Below the pieces are notes generated by a model, which had not been told where the DNA came from, did no database searches, and saw nothing but the letters and a program-made list of their open reading frames with translations. From Tritrichomonas foetus (lineage: Eukaryota > Parabasalia > Tritrichomonadida > Tritrichomonadidae), in the NCBI GenBank assembly GCA_001839685.1, contig MLAK01000856.1, positions 17,515-54,021 of the forward strand: a DNA stretch of 36,507 nucleotides, in the 5' to 3' direction. This document shows positions 1 through 10,281 of the stretch, piece by piece. The translations under genes were made by a program, and so were the position numbers. Numbering within the stretch: position 1 is the stretch's first letter; every line of letters starts with the position of its first letter.

Positions 1-200
1 AATGAATGCAATAACAACATTATTAATGCAGTAACAATATAATAAATGCAATAACAACATTATTAATGCAACAACAATATAATGAATGCATTGAGAATAT
101 AATGAATGCAATGACAACATTATTAATGCAGTAACAACATAATGAATGCAATGACAACATAATGAATGTAATGACAACACAATGAATGAATTTACAACTT
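1..200. repeat. 20-bp tandem repeat array
   Basis: About nine to ten diverged copies of a 20-bp unit, typified by AATGAATGCAATGACAACAT, run from the left edge to about base 180. They fade into related sequence (AATGAATGAATTTACAACTT) up to about 200. Units differ by a few substitutions, for example AATGAATGCA versus TATTAATGCA at the start of the unit. The period is not a multiple of three and I see no long reading frame across it, so it is probably non-coding minisatellite DNA. The array starts at or before the window edge, so its full length is unknown. Confidence 0.85.
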
Positions 201-770
201 ACATCATGAATTTACAAAATTTCTTCATTTATATATTCAATAATTAATTTCTTTATTCATTTATAAACCTTAAAAAGGAAAGAGAAAAATTCAATTTCTT
301 TTTTAAAAAATTTGAATACTTTTTTTTTTACATTCAATTTCGATTTTTTTTTATTTTTTTCTATACATAGGAAAAAATACATACAAAAAATTGAAAATAA
401 CTCAAAAACCCGAACTTTTTGAGTGCATCTCTCAAAACGTCGGCGGTTATCCGGGAGTACCAATATTTTTCCAGAATAACATGAAATAATCGAACGATGA
501 CTTTTTTTTTACAAGTCATAATATAAAATTGCTCACAAGTGAATTGACCACATTTGAATCAAAGAAAAAGTCAAATAAAAAACGTACCATAATCAAGATT
601 CATTGAGTTAACGATCATCAACATAGAAAAATTCACATTAAATTGACGTCTAGCTTTAATTATAGACAATACTAAATTGATTTCACCATAATACTCACAA
701 TCTTTAAGTACTTTTGAATGTTTTTATTCAATTTTATTTGTTTTATCGAATAAAATAATAAATCTTTTTG
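201..770. other. AT-rich intergenic region upstream of the BEACH gene
   Basis: No convincing gene is seen. A 68-codon minus-strand frame (257-463) is mostly low-complexity Phe/Lys translated from A/T runs and is not supported. A small GC-richer islet lies at about 430-460 without a recognisable RNA fold. TAACGA at 609-614 resembles a Myb recognition element described for Trichomonas vaginalis promoters. No strict Inr (TCAYW) lies within 40 bases of the downstream ATG; the nearest candidate, TCAAT at 728-732, breaks the consensus. Confidence 0.6.
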
Positions 771-3700
771 ATGCTTTCCATCTTTCCACCCGCGGAATTT
801 GTATCATTGATCTTTCATATCAAGATTAAAGATGAAAGCCAATCAGAAAACGTTCCTCCTCAATTCCGTTCCATTTTCGAAAATAAATCGCCGCTTATTT
901 TTCCAATCCTATCGAAATCCGATCTTTCAATAATTCAAAAAACCGCGAAAGAGAACAATGCATCTTCAGAAGCTATCGTAAGCGTTTTATCCCAGTTATC
1001 CAGCTTTGAGTTTATGAATTACTCTTACGATAAATTATCGACGATTTTCAAATTTGGACAAATTCCAGAAAATTCAGCCGATTATTTGATTGCAATATTT
1101 TTTCACATTTTTCTCGCGTTTTTCAAGCCAACAAACAAAGATAAAAGATTTAAGCCAATATTTGATGGACTCCTCTGCATCTTAAACTCAAGTGTTAATT
1201 TGAAGTATATTCAAAAAGCTTCTTCTTTGGCCATTTCTGGCTTTGTTTTCTTATTCAATTATTTATTGGATAATAATATGGTGACTGATTATTCACAACT
1301 TTTCTCACCTTTTTCACAACTTCTTACACTTGGCCAATCCATACCACCTGAGACGTTTAATTTGACATTAAAGCTTCATAACGTTCTAATCAAACCTCAA
1401 GATATAAAATTAGGGAAAACCGCCACACAATATTTAAATTTTGTTGTAATAGTTTTAAGAACATGTGGTTCCAGATTTCCTACAGAAATTGCAACAAAAA
1501 TGATATCTGTTTTGAGGATGGCTTTAATTGGCCTTGATGAAGCTGCACTTTTGTTTTTTTCAAGATGCATTGAGTCTATAAGTAGGGAGGATTCAACACC
1601 TATTGTATATGCTTTTCCAACCGCCTTGGAAACCGTCATCGAAGGATTTAAAAGTTTTACTGAAGTTTGTGAAATTTCGGGTGAAAAATTACCAATTTTA
1701 GCTCAAAAAGCTGATCAAATATTATATACAGCAACTGATAAATCGCTTCTTCCACCAGATTTACTTTCTGTTCAAAGACCGGTTTTTCCAGAAGACATAA
1801 ATTTGATTCCACATGAACTTTCACAAAAATGTCAAACAATTGCAAAAGTTGTTGAACCTTCAAATGAGATGAAATTATTATTAATTAATTTAGCATTTAA
1901 AGGGATACAAGATTTAAACTTCCAACCTCACAGTAATGAATTAATTGCAATGTATATAACTTTATTAACTTATATGTCTCCAATTCCTTACGAAATTGTT
2001 TATGCACTTTTTGATACCAGCCGAATTTTTGATCAACGTGTTACTTATTTGAAAGAAACAAGAGATTATATAGCTGTACATTCACTCAGAAAATTATTTA
2101 CAATTTTCTTGATGAAACAAACAAAATCTACAATTTCTCAAATTTTTGAAATGATGAGAACGAAACCTTATTTATTTACTGATTTTGCATTTCGTTGTAC
2201 ACCAAAGTATATTCCTTTTGAAATTTTCAAGTTTTCTGTTGAACAAGTTTCTATTTCGCTTGTTATGGCTTCTTACTATTTTCAAACATCAGAAGCTTCT
2301 AATCAAATGCTCGTGCCGATATTAACGCGTGCTAGAATTGGTTGTTTTCATGTTCTTGAAGCAATTTTTAGTGATAAACAAGTTTTATCTTTATTATTTA
2401 GTGATAAATGTCAAGCATTTTTTACGAAAATATTTGCTTTTATGTTTGAAGAGCCACCAAGAAGATTTTTGCTCAAGTTCCTTTTAGAATTCTTTAAACT
2501 TCCAGACTCCGCAGCCAATTCAAAATTAATAGAAGAAATCATTAAAACTTTTGAAACTGCACTTAAACAGAAAAATTTCACAACTTATACTTATAATTTC
2601 GTTATTGATATTATTAATTTCTTAGATAATACTATTTCCGAAAATTCTGAACTTGCTAATGGCTTTGAAACTCTCATCCCCGAAATTTGTAGCTGGATTG
2701 GGACGATGCCAAAAAGTGAAAATGGCGTTAAAGTTTTAATTTCGACAATTTCAATGTTTTCTGCATTCATTAACCATCATAAAATGACACAAAGCGACGT
2801 TTCTGCTTTAGAAACTGCTTCAAGAAAAATATTTGGGGATAAAAGTTCAACAGCTCTAAAGAATAAATTAATAGGTTTAATTGCTGGCCAAACTTTTGAT
2901 TCTACTCCTGAACCAACATTTTTAATCAAACAACCTAAAGCTCTTCGGTTACTTATTACTTTATTTTATGATAAAAACACAATTACTTTCTTGACAGAAT
3001 TATGTAAATATTCGCCTATTAATCCAACATTATGTCGGGTAGCTCAAATTGATGTTTTTGTTCTAGAAAAACTTTTCAATTTGAGAACAGAAGATAATTT
3101 CGAATTATTTGAATTACAACTCAACTTATTTGTTGAAATTGCAAGAGTTTCATCTGCAGTCTCTGTGGTAAATCAATTTGCTTCACTTTTTACTGCTATT
3201 CATGGTAAGTACATCAGTCAATATCAATATATGCTTTTATCAGCTTTATCAAAATTGTGTGATTATGCTGCAAATACACCAATCGGCATTTTATATGATT
3301 CATCTGCAACAATATCTAAAATTTCATCGAAATCAATAAAAGATAAATTCCTTGTTTGTTTTTGGTTCCTGAATGTCAGCACAGAAACTGATCAACGAAT
3401 TGTTGAATGTGGAAAAGAAATTTATTATGATATTAAAGGAAATGAAATAACAGCATGTTTTGGAGAAGAAAAGCAAACATTTGCTTACAAATTACCATAC
3501 AATCAATGGACGCATATTTCTTTATCAGCAAAAACTAAAAATAAAAAGAATACATATTGCTTCCTTGCAATTAATGGTGTCTTTGTCACATTTGTTAAGT
3601 TTTCTTCACAGCTTGAAAAAATTCCAGAATTTGTTTTTCATAGTTCATCAACTGCATTTTTAGGACCTTTTGGTGTTTATCCATACATAAAACTCAGAAG

Positions 3701-6700
3701 GTTAAGTAAAGATGGAAAGAAATTATCTGATAAAGTTTTCCAAGTCGAATGTCGTAAAACCATGAATGATCCATGTCCAATCGCTTATGTTATTCCTCAT
3801 TCACATAACTCCACTACAAAATTTGATACATATACAAAACATACTTCTGTTTCTATAAATAAGCCACCACGAAAAGTATATGATATTATTTCATTTGTTG
3901 ATGTACTCGCTGAACGATGTGGTGTAATTATACTTCTTCCTCTTTTTGCAGAAATAGATTTAACTGTCTATAATAAAAATCAGTCAATGAACTACCTAGA
4001 AAAATTAATTGAAGTAATCAAGAAGTTATTTTCCATCAATCCAGTATCTCAAAAACAGTTCGCTCAAGATAAAGGCTTTATCATTTTATCTCATTTATTA
4101 ATGGTATGTAATCAAGAATATATCACATTTGAATTATATAACAAATTGAATGAAGTATTGAAAGAAACAACTGATCTTGAATGTCGAAAACAACTTATTC
4201 TCAATGTTTTTGTCCGTGCTAACATTTGGTTAAGAACTGATGCAAAATCTCTTGAAAAAATTATGTTCCACTGGTCACATTCATTAGCTAAATCATCTTT
4301 AGAGATTTTATCGAAAGAACTTACATTTACAAATGTATTAACAATGCTTCGAAGATTTTTATGGATTAATAAGCCAGAAGATGATGTTTCCTACAAAGGA
4401 CTTCGATGCCGTGCCGAAGAGATGAATATTACTGAACTAAGAAAATCTTTATTATTCGTTTTGAATTTAATCATTGCAAGTAAAGGAGTAACTGAAACAG
4501 ATTTTACTTTTCTTCTGGCTCAGATCGTCACAGTAATTGAAGACGAACAACGTAATGATTTAATTGAAATCCTTAAAAGGATTATTTCTGATAAAGAATT
4601 GAAAATGTGCACAAATGAAAAGATGATAACTTTAATGACTTATTTAGTCAGTAATAATAAAGCTGCATTAGAGGTTCTCAAATTATTTGCGAATAATATT
4701 AGTGGTGACCAGACATATATGAATGAAATTATTCAAGTCATGATTCGATTAATTGATCCAAACTTTGTTACAGCACAACACATTAGTCCAATAATCGAAG
4801 TAATGAAAAAATCGCCGGCTTTCTTCCCTATTGCTGCTTATATTGGTTTCAATAATAACACTTTATCACAAGTTCTTCTTCAAATCGTGCCACAATGTTA
4901 TGACTATGAATTTTGGCATATTTGGGTTGTTACAGCTCTTTATTTAGGTCAAGATAATCCATTACAGTTTTTAACACGAACTCCACCAAATCAATGGGTT
5001 CCAATTTTCTTAATGATTGATTTTATTGGACGAGCGCTGAAGAAAGACTCTAATGAATATAAAAAGAAATTTTTGGTTAATCTATATGCATCAAGTTCAG
5101 TCAAAACTAAAGAAAAGGCAGTGGCATATTTAACTCTTTGTAAGTTTTTCTTATTCTATCGATCAAATGATTTGGATATGTCTCATCTTCTTTCTGAAGT
5201 TAAATCAGATCTTGATCCAACACCACAAGCACGATCTCGTCCACCAGCACCTAAGCTACCACCAAGTATTAAAATAACTCCATTGCCAGCGTCACCACCA
5301 GCAGGGCGTGAAGTTCCAGCAGTTCATAACTTAACACCACCAAGAACACCAACTAACTCGCCAAGGATACAAACAAATGAACGAAGGCAAACCAATGCAT
5401 CAATGGCCAGACGTTCAAGGCATTATACATCATCAATTACTCTTGGTCAAGATCAAGCATCAGAATTCCGAAATAATTCATTATTTTCACAATCACAATT
5501 TGATGATTCTGTTGCAAGCGTAATTTCCAATCCACCTATTTTTAGATTCAGCATGAGATTGAATCCTGCTTATCAATGGGTTGATAATGATATTGCCGAT
5601 TCTGCCTTAAAAATTTGGTCTGAATTCCGAGATACATCATTTGACGATTTTGCTTTATTGATTCTTGCCTTTCAATTACCACTGAAGAAAGATAATTATT
5701 TCAATCTCATTGACACCAGTAAATACCCACTTGAATCTTCTTGGGCTGTTTATAATAAGAAGCTTGAACGATGCAATCTTCAGCCAAAACTTCAACCAAG
5801 TGAATATATTCCTGCTGCATGTAAGTACCTGGAAAGTATTGATGATGTAATGAATATTGAATACACCAAATTCATCAATCAATACAAGGAAAAGATTGTC
5901 AAGGGATTTATTAAATTTACAGAAGTTAAAGGAAAAGTTGAAGGTGAATTTGTTGATTTAATCGCAACAGTTACTCAGGCATTTATTTCTAATCAAACTA
6001 CAATTGATAGTGTTTCAACCAAACACTGGAATCACTTATGGCATCAACTTACAATGGATAATGCACCATGGTACCATTCACTTCCACCAGAACACAGAAA
6101 AGAAAAACATTTCAAAAGAGATTCTGCTTCTTGCTTCTGTTTCTGTCCATTCAAACAACGGCGAAACTTTGAATTTGACGATCACTTGAAGGAAAGTTAT
6201 GCAAGAGACACTGGAGATACATCATCAGCTCAAGAAATGTATACTAAGTACCTCGAAGAATTAAAGGAGAAATATCAAAATAGTGAACCACCTGAAATCT
6301 TTAATGTTATTGAAGAACCTGAAGATTCACAAACTGCAATTTATAATCTTTCTGATTCTAAAGTTGAACTTGATTGTGAAATTATTTCTTTAACAAGGAC
6401 TATTCAAGCAACTTTTTATTTGAAAAAGACAGAAGTTGTAATTAATAATAATACTATGACAAAAGTTATCCCAATGAATTCAATTAAATATATTTTCAGA
6501 AGAACAGTCCTTCATAGATCCACTGCTATTGAAATCTTTATGTATAATGGTGAATCTGTTTTTATTAATTTCCCATCTTTGAAATCCAAAGCTGCGGTGA
6601 AAGAATTTGATTCTATTCCACATCCAAACATCAAATTCATTCAAAAAGATAAATTCCAAACTTTCTTCCAAAATAGCATGATTTCTACAGCTTGGTCTAA

Positions 6701-8612
6701 TGGAATGATTTCTAATTTTGAATATCTAATGCTTCTTAATGTCTATTCAGGAAGAAGTTTCAATAATACTTCTCAATATCCCATATTTCCATGGATTTTG
6801 AAGAATTATGATGCACACAAAATTGACCTAAATAATGAAGACATTTATCGAGATCTTTCCAAACCAGTTGGTGCACTGGAACCTGAAAGACTTAAAAATT
6901 ATATAGAATCATATAAAAACTATGAAGAAGCAGGAATGATACCATTTATGTATTCATCTGCTCCAGTTTCACCACTTTCAATTTATCTTTTCCTACTGCG
7001 TGAAGAGCCATTCACAACTCTTCACACTGAAATGCAAAGTGGAAGATTTGATAATCCAGCTCGTCTCTTTACTTCTATGCATCACACGTGGTATACAATA
7101 ATGAACCAAGTTGGCGATTTCCGTGAATTAATTCCAGAATTCTTTTTCTCATCAGAATTTCTTGAAAACAAGAATAAATTTGATTTAGGTAAATCTAATG
7201 GAACTGCAATTAATGATGTAAAACTTCCTCTGTGGGCTGAATCCCCAATGGACTTCATTTATATTCATAGAAAAGCTTTAGAGTCTGAATATGTTTCAAA
7301 ACATCTTCATGAGTGGATTGATTTGATATGGGGTGCTAAACAAAGAAGTTTTGAAGCAAACAACGTCTTCAAACCAGAAATGTATAGTGATATTTGGAAG
7401 ACCAAAACGGGATTAGATATGGCAAACAGACCAGAAATTGAAGCCATTTTGATGTATGTTGGACAAATTCCAAAGAAATTATTTAATGAGCCCCATCCAC
7501 AAAGAAATAATAGCTTCAAATTAAGACATTCGATTACCTCCATCCAACATCTTAATCTTGAATGTGAGCATAAAATTTTATGTTGTTATGTACATGGAAA
7601 GAAGATAATTTCAATCACTGTCAAAGGAGATAAAAAAGTAACTGAGATTTCGTTTATGCTGAAGGACACCACTCAACAAACAAAACCAAAAAGTTTTATC
7701 CGTCGACTTTCCTCAATCACGTTATCTGCAGTTAATGATGCTGCTAAAACTGTTGCATTACAACAACAACAGCAGCAACAGCAACCAAATCAACATACCC
7801 ATATTCGTGGATTCTCAAGTATTCATACCCGTTCTGAAGAAATTGCTTCCAAAGGATTTACTGGTATTCCAGTGCAAACTATATTTAAATTTGCCAATTT
7901 CGAAAAAGCAGTTATTGTCGGTAATGCAAAGAATGATACTTATTGCATTTCATTAGACACTTTAGAACCAGTTAGAATCATGGAAAATCGCAATGAAGTT
8001 GTAGCTATTGATGCTGATAATCAATACATTGCGGCTGTTGATTCCGATGCAATTCTATCTGTATACGAAACAAATAACTTAAAACAACCCTTATTCTCAA
8101 TACCATCTTATCGAGAAGCTGTTAAGTGTTTAGCTGTATCTTCAACCTTTCATTGTGTTGTTTGTGGAACAAGAGATTCCTCACTTCTTTTCTGCAGTAT
8201 CAATAATAGAAGTTTTACAAAAAGTGTAGATTTAAATAATAAAGTTCCAACAATGGTTTTAGTAACACCTTGTTGGGGGTTCTCTGTAGTTCAAACTAAG
8301 GTAGTAAACCAAGGTCAAAGATTTGTTCATATGTCTCTCTATTCAGTGAATGGTGATCTCATTCGAGAAACAGAATTACAAAACAACTTTATTCTTTGGT
8401 CTACTTTTAGATCAAAGAGTGGTTTCGATTATATTGTTGCAGCTGATGAAAAAATGAATGTTTTTGCATTTGAAGCTTTCTATTTAGAAATCGGTGATCC
8501 TATTCATAAATCCAGTACACCAATAGTGACTCTATCGTTTTTGGAAAGCGATGAAGCAGTTGTCATTGTGGATGAAGATGGAAAAGCTGTATTTATACCT
8601 TATAAATGTTAA
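771..8612 (+). CDS. BEACH domain-containing giant protein (neurobeachin/LvsA/LYST-like)
   Basis: BEACH proteins are large cytoplasmic scaffolds that control vesicle trafficking, lysosome/vacuole size and membrane fusion or fission. This 2613-residue protein has a helical armadillo-like N-terminal half. A ConA-like lectin domain lies at about 855-1000 (motif YNQWTHISLS), and a Pro/Ser/Thr-rich linker at about 1480-1550. A BEACH-associated PH domain occupies about 1860-1960. The BEACH domain itself spans about 1965-2245, with YPIFPWIL, RDLSKPVGAL, EPFTTL, RELIPEFF, LPLWAESP and HEWIDLIWG. A short polyglutamine run near 2330 and a WD40-like C-terminus (about 2380-2613) follow. The frame is also open with TTG at 768, but ATG at 771 is the eukaryotic start. 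The stop TAA overlaps TAAA, the trichomonad poly(A) signal. The WD region seems short for a full propeller. Family assignment is certain; the subfamily is not. Confidence 0.96.
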   Translation: MLSIFPPAEFVSLIFHIKIKDESQSENVPPQFRSIFENKSPLIFPILSKSDLSIIQKTAKENNASSEAIVSVLSQLSSFEFMNYSYDKLSTIFKFGQIPENSADYLIAIFFHIFLAFFKPTNKDKRFKPIFDGLLCILNSSVNLKYIQKASSLAISGFVFLFNYLLDNNMVTDYSQLFSPFSQLLTLGQSIPPETFNLTLKLHNVLIKPQDIKLGKTATQYLNFVVIVLRTCGSRFPTEIATKMISVLRMALIGLDEAALLFFSRCIESISREDSTPIVYAFPTALETVIEGFKSFTEVCEISGEKLPILAQKADQILYTATDKSLLPPDLLSVQRPVFPEDINLIPHELSQKCQTIAKVVEPSNEMKLLLINLAFKGIQDLNFQPHSNELIAMYITLLTYMSPIPYEIVYALFDTSRIFDQRVTYLKETRDYIAVHSLRKLFTIFLMKQTKSTISQIFEMMRTKPYLFTDFAFRCTPKYIPFEIFKFSVEQVSISLVMASYYFQTSEASNQMLVPILTRARIGCFHVLEAIFSDKQVLSLLFSDKCQAFFTKIFAFMFEEPPRRFLLKFLLEFFKLPDSAANSKLIEEIIKTFETALKQKNFTTYTYNFVIDIINFLDNTISENSELANGFETLIPEICSWIGTMPKSENGVKVLISTISMFSAFINHHKMTQSDVSALETASRKIFGDKSSTALKNKLIGLIAGQTFDSTPEPTFLIKQPKALRLLITLFYDKNTITFLTELCKYSPINPTLCRVAQIDVFVLEKLFNLRTEDNFELFELQLNLFVEIARVSSAVSVVNQFASLFTAIHGKYISQYQYMLLSALSKLCDYAANTPIGILYDSSATISKISSKSIKDKFLVCFWFLNVSTETDQRIVECGKEIYYDIKGNEITACFGEEKQTFAYKLPYNQWTHISLSAKTKNKKNTYCFLAINGVFVTFVKFSSQLEKIPEFVFHSSSTAFLGPFGVYPYIKLRRLSKDGKKLSDKVFQVECRKTMNDPCPIAYVIPHSHNSTTKFDTYTKHTSVSINKPPRKVYDIISFVDVLAERCGVIILLPLFAEIDLTVYNKNQSMNYLEKLIEVIKKLFSINPVSQKQFAQDKGFIILSHLLMVCNQEYITFELYNKLNEVLKETTDLECRKQLILNVFVRANIWLRTDAKSLEKIMFHWSHSLAKSSLEILSKELTFTNVLTMLRRFLWINKPEDDVSYKGLRCRAEEMNITELRKSLLFVLNLIIASKGVTETDFTFLLAQIVTVIEDEQRNDLIEILKRIISDKELKMCTNEKMITLMTYLVSNNKAALEVLKLFANNISGDQTYMNEIIQVMIRLIDPNFVTAQHISPIIEVMKKSPAFFPIAAYIGFNNNTLSQVLLQIVPQCYDYEFWHIWVVTALYLGQDNPLQFLTRTPPNQWVPIFLMIDFIGRALKKDSNEYKKKFLVNLYASSSVKTKEKAVAYLTLCKFFLFYRSNDLDMSHLLSEVKSDLDPTPQARSRPPAPKLPPSIKITPLPASPPAGREVPAVHNLTPPRTPTNSPRIQTNERRQTNASMARRSRHYTSSITLGQDQASEFRNNSLFSQSQFDDSVASVISNPPIFRFSMRLNPAYQWVDNDIADSALKIWSEFRDTSFDDFALLILAFQLPLKKDNYFNLIDTSKYPLESSWAVYNKKLERCNLQPKLQPSEYIPAACKYLESIDDVMNIEYTKFINQYKEKIVKGFIKFTEVKGKVEGEFVDLIATVTQAFISNQTTIDSVSTKHWNHLWHQLTMDNAPWYHSLPPEHRKEKHFKRDSASCFCFCPFKQRRNFEFDDHLKESYARDTGDTSSAQEMYTKYLEELKEKYQNSEPPEIFNVIEEPEDSQTAIYNLSDSKVELDCEIISLTRTIQATFYLKKTEVVINNNTMTKVIPMNSIKYIFRRTVLHRSTAIEIFMYNGESVFINFPSLKSKAAVKEFDSIPHPNIKFIQKDKFQTFFQNSMISTAWSNGMISNFEYLMLLNVYSGRSFNNTSQYPIFPWILKNYDAHKIDLNNEDIYRDLSKPVGALEPERLKNYIESYKNYEEAGMIPFMYSSAPVSPLSIYLFLLREEPFTTLHTEMQSGRFDNPARLFTSMHHTWYTIMNQVGDFRELIPEFFFSSEFLENKNKFDLGKSNGTAINDVKLPLWAESPMDFIYIHRKALESEYVSKHLHEWIDLIWGAKQRSFEANNVFKPEMYSDIWKTKTGLDMANRPEIEAILMYVGQIPKKLFNEPHPQRNNSFKLRHSITSIQHLNLECEHKILCCYVHGKKIISITVKGDKKVTEISFMLKDTTQQTKPKSFIRRLSSITLSAVNDAAKTVALQQQQQQQQPNQHTHIRGFSSIHTRSEEIASKGFTGIPVQTIFKFANFEKAVIVGNAKNDTYCISLDTLEPVRIMENRNEVVAIDADNQYIAAVDSDAILSVYETNNLKQPLFSIPSYREAVKCLAVSSTFHCVVCGTRDSSLLFCSINNRSFTKSVDLNNKVPTMVLVTPCWGFSVVQTKVVNQGQRFVHMSLYSVNGDLIRETELQNNFILWSTFRSKSGFDYIVAADEKMNVFAFEAFYLEIGDPIHKSSTPIVTLSFLESDEAVVIVDEDGKAVFIPYKC

Positions 8613-8642
8613 ATTTTCATGAATAAAAACTAGTTTCGCTTT

Positions 8643-8673
8643 ATCTATCTCTCTTTCTTTCTCTTTCTCTCTT

Positions 8674-8705
<32 letters not shown>
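8643..8705. repeat. CT/AT microsatellite at the transposon insertion point
   Basis: A polypyrimidine CT-rich tract (about 8648-8690) passes directly into alternating AT (about 8690-8705), starting roughly 30 bases after the BEACH stop codon. The transposon begins inside the TA run. Because TA also flanks the right end, the exact target-site duplication cannot be separated from the microsatellite. Confidence 0.85.
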
Positions 8706-8747
8706 CAGTCATTAATAAAAGTATGTCCCACTAATAAAAGTGTGTCC
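8706..8747 (+). repeat. Left terminal inverted repeat of the transposon
   Basis: This 42-bp sequence has an exact inverted copy at 10728-10769. It contains two near-identical 18-bp direct sub-repeats (8711-8728 and 8730-8747) sharing TAATAAAAG followed by T(A/G)TGTCC. They match at 16 of 18 positions and are offset by 19 bp, as if two transposase DNA-binding sites were stacked at each end. Confidence 0.93.
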
Positions 8748-8774
8748 TGGCTTTTTTCGTACGTTTAGATTTTT

Positions 8775-8779
8775 TCATT
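8775..8779 (+). promoter_or_regulatory. Inr-like element inside the transposon
   Basis: TCATT fits the parabasalid Inr consensus TCA+1Y(T/A). Its presumed +1 A (8777) is 23 nt upstream of the transposase ATG at 8800, so the element may carry a host-type core promoter. The motif is short and frequent in AT-rich DNA, so support is moderate. Confidence 0.4.
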
Positions 8780-8799
8780 TTTATTTCCAGATTTTCTCA

Positions 8800-10281
8800 A
8801 TGAAGAAAGCAGCCACTCCGATTCTGTTTGAAGAATTGATTAACCGTGCACAAACATTATTTGGACAGCGCCTTTATATTTCATTAAAACGAAGTTCAGA
8901 GCTTTCAAGCTGTCAATATCGATATTCACAAATTGCCAAAGTTTATGAGATCTTTTCAGAATTTGACGATATAATTACAACCAAAAAAAATGTGCAGTTA
9001 CTCTTCGGGATATCCAGGAGAATTTTGACACGAAGTCTCGAGCAAGCAAGAAAAAGCCACAAAAATGATGGAAGACCAAAATCACTAACTGACATTCAAG
9101 AAAAACAAGTCCTCGAATTTATCAAATCTAATGCAATTGCATCAACGCCATTGTCTCAATGTGAAGTGCTTGATTTTATTCTTGAAAACTTTCAAGTTGC
9201 TTTGTCATATGGTTGGATGACAAATTTCTTAAAAAGGTATCAAAGTGAAGTGATTCCAGCAACTGCAATACCACAAGATGGTGCACGTTTATCAATAAGT
9301 CCGGATAATATTCATGAATATATTAATATACTGAAAGCAGAAGTTGCTGGAATTTATATGGACCTAATATATAATTTTGACGAAATGGGTTCTTCAGAAC
9401 GACACGAATCAAAATCAAAAGATGTGCTTGTCCCTGCTGATATGAAAGGACAATCAATCCATTATTCAATCAAACGGAACCAAAAAAATCAAACATTAGT
9501 TGCGTGCATCAATGCAGGTGGTGACACTGTTATGCCCATGATCATCGATCATCGAACTAGAATTCAATCAGATGTGATATCATCTGGATTAAGAAAAGAT
9601 GAGGATGTAATGCTTCGAAGCTCATCAACTGGCTTTGTTAATGAAGATCTTATTATAGAATGGTTGAAATTAAGTGTATTAAAACATGTTCAAGAGTCAA
9701 GAACAAGCATTGGAAATCTTGATAGTCCTGCTGTTATGTTTTCAGATAATTGTTCATCACATACAACAGATTCTATCAAAAAATTACTTGGTGAAAATTT
9801 GATTAAACTAATTACTTTCCCAAGTAACTCAACAGGTTTGTTTCAAATGTTGGATTTAGTTACTTTTGGGATTGTGAAGAGACGAAAAAAAACAATCAGA
9901 ACTGAATTTATAAAAAATTCACAAGCTGACCAAATAAACAAGTTAATACAAGCTTTCGAACAGGCTACCACCGGAAATACCAATAGAAAGGCTTTTTCAA
10001 AGGCTGGAATAAAGCCTAATACTAGCAATGAACCATATACTGCAATAATTGATGAAAATGAATTTACCAAATCGTGTACTATTCAAGAAATATTGACTAA
10101 ATCAGAAAATTCAAAAAATTCAACCAACCTTACTCGAACAACCCAATTTGGATTCATCAACAAACAGTATTTTGAAGAAGAACTGAAAAAGAGGCTAGAA
10201 ATCAGAAAAAAAAAGAAGCCACTGAAGTCAAAAGGGATAAAATATCATCCCAAACCAAAAATCCCAAAAATAAGTAAATAA
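8800..10281 (+). CDS. Pogo-like DDE_1 transposase, intact
   Basis: This 493-residue enzyme would bind the terminal repeats and cut and paste the element. The N-terminal ~170 residues look like a CENP-B/Tc5-type helix-turn-helix DNA-binding region, with GRPKSLTDIQ and a GWMTNFLKRY-type motif at its end. The DDE_1 catalytic core shows all three acidic residues: Asp194 (YNFDEMG), Asp316 (MFSDNCSSH) and Asp352 (FQMLDLVTFG). The last two are separated by 35 residues, fitting a pogo-type DDD triad. A basic tail rich in Lys ends the protein. The frame is open from GTG at 8740, inside the terminal repeat, but the first ATG at 8800 is chosen. The stop TAA overlaps TAAA. No frameshift or internal stop is seen. 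Confidence 0.93.
   Translation: MKKAATPILFEELINRAQTLFGQRLYISLKRSSELSSCQYRYSQIAKVYEIFSEFDDIITTKKNVQLLFGISRRILTRSLEQARKSHKNDGRPKSLTDIQEKQVLEFIKSNAIASTPLSQCEVLDFILENFQVALSYGWMTNFLKRYQSEVIPATAIPQDGARLSISPDNIHEYINILKAEVAGIYMDLIYNFDEMGSSERHESKSKDVLVPADMKGQSIHYSIKRNQKNQTLVACINAGGDTVMPMIIDHRTRIQSDVISSGLRKDEDVMLRSSSTGFVNEDLIIEWLKLSVLKHVQESRTSIGNLDSPAVMFSDNCSSHTTDSIKKLLGENLIKLITFPSNSTGLFQMLDLVTFGIVKRRKKTIRTEFIKNSQADQINKLIQAFEQATTGNTNRKAFSKAGIKPNTSNEPYTAIIDENEFTKSCTIQEILTKSENSKNSTNLTRTTQFGFINKQYFEEELKKRLEIRKKKKPLKSKGIKYHPKPKIPKISK

Noticed and set aside
257..463. 68-codon minus-strand frame
   Set aside because: It is mostly Phe/Lys low complexity translated from A/T runs, with no ATG-proximal Inr and no recognisable motif.
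768..770. TTG as start of the BEACH gene
   Set aside because: ATG follows immediately at 771; nuclear eukaryotic genes start at ATG.
8740..8799. N-terminal extension of the transposase from GTG inside the terminal repeat
   Set aside because: No ATG; the extension encodes Phe-rich sequence, and an Inr-like motif falls within it, so it is leader sequence.
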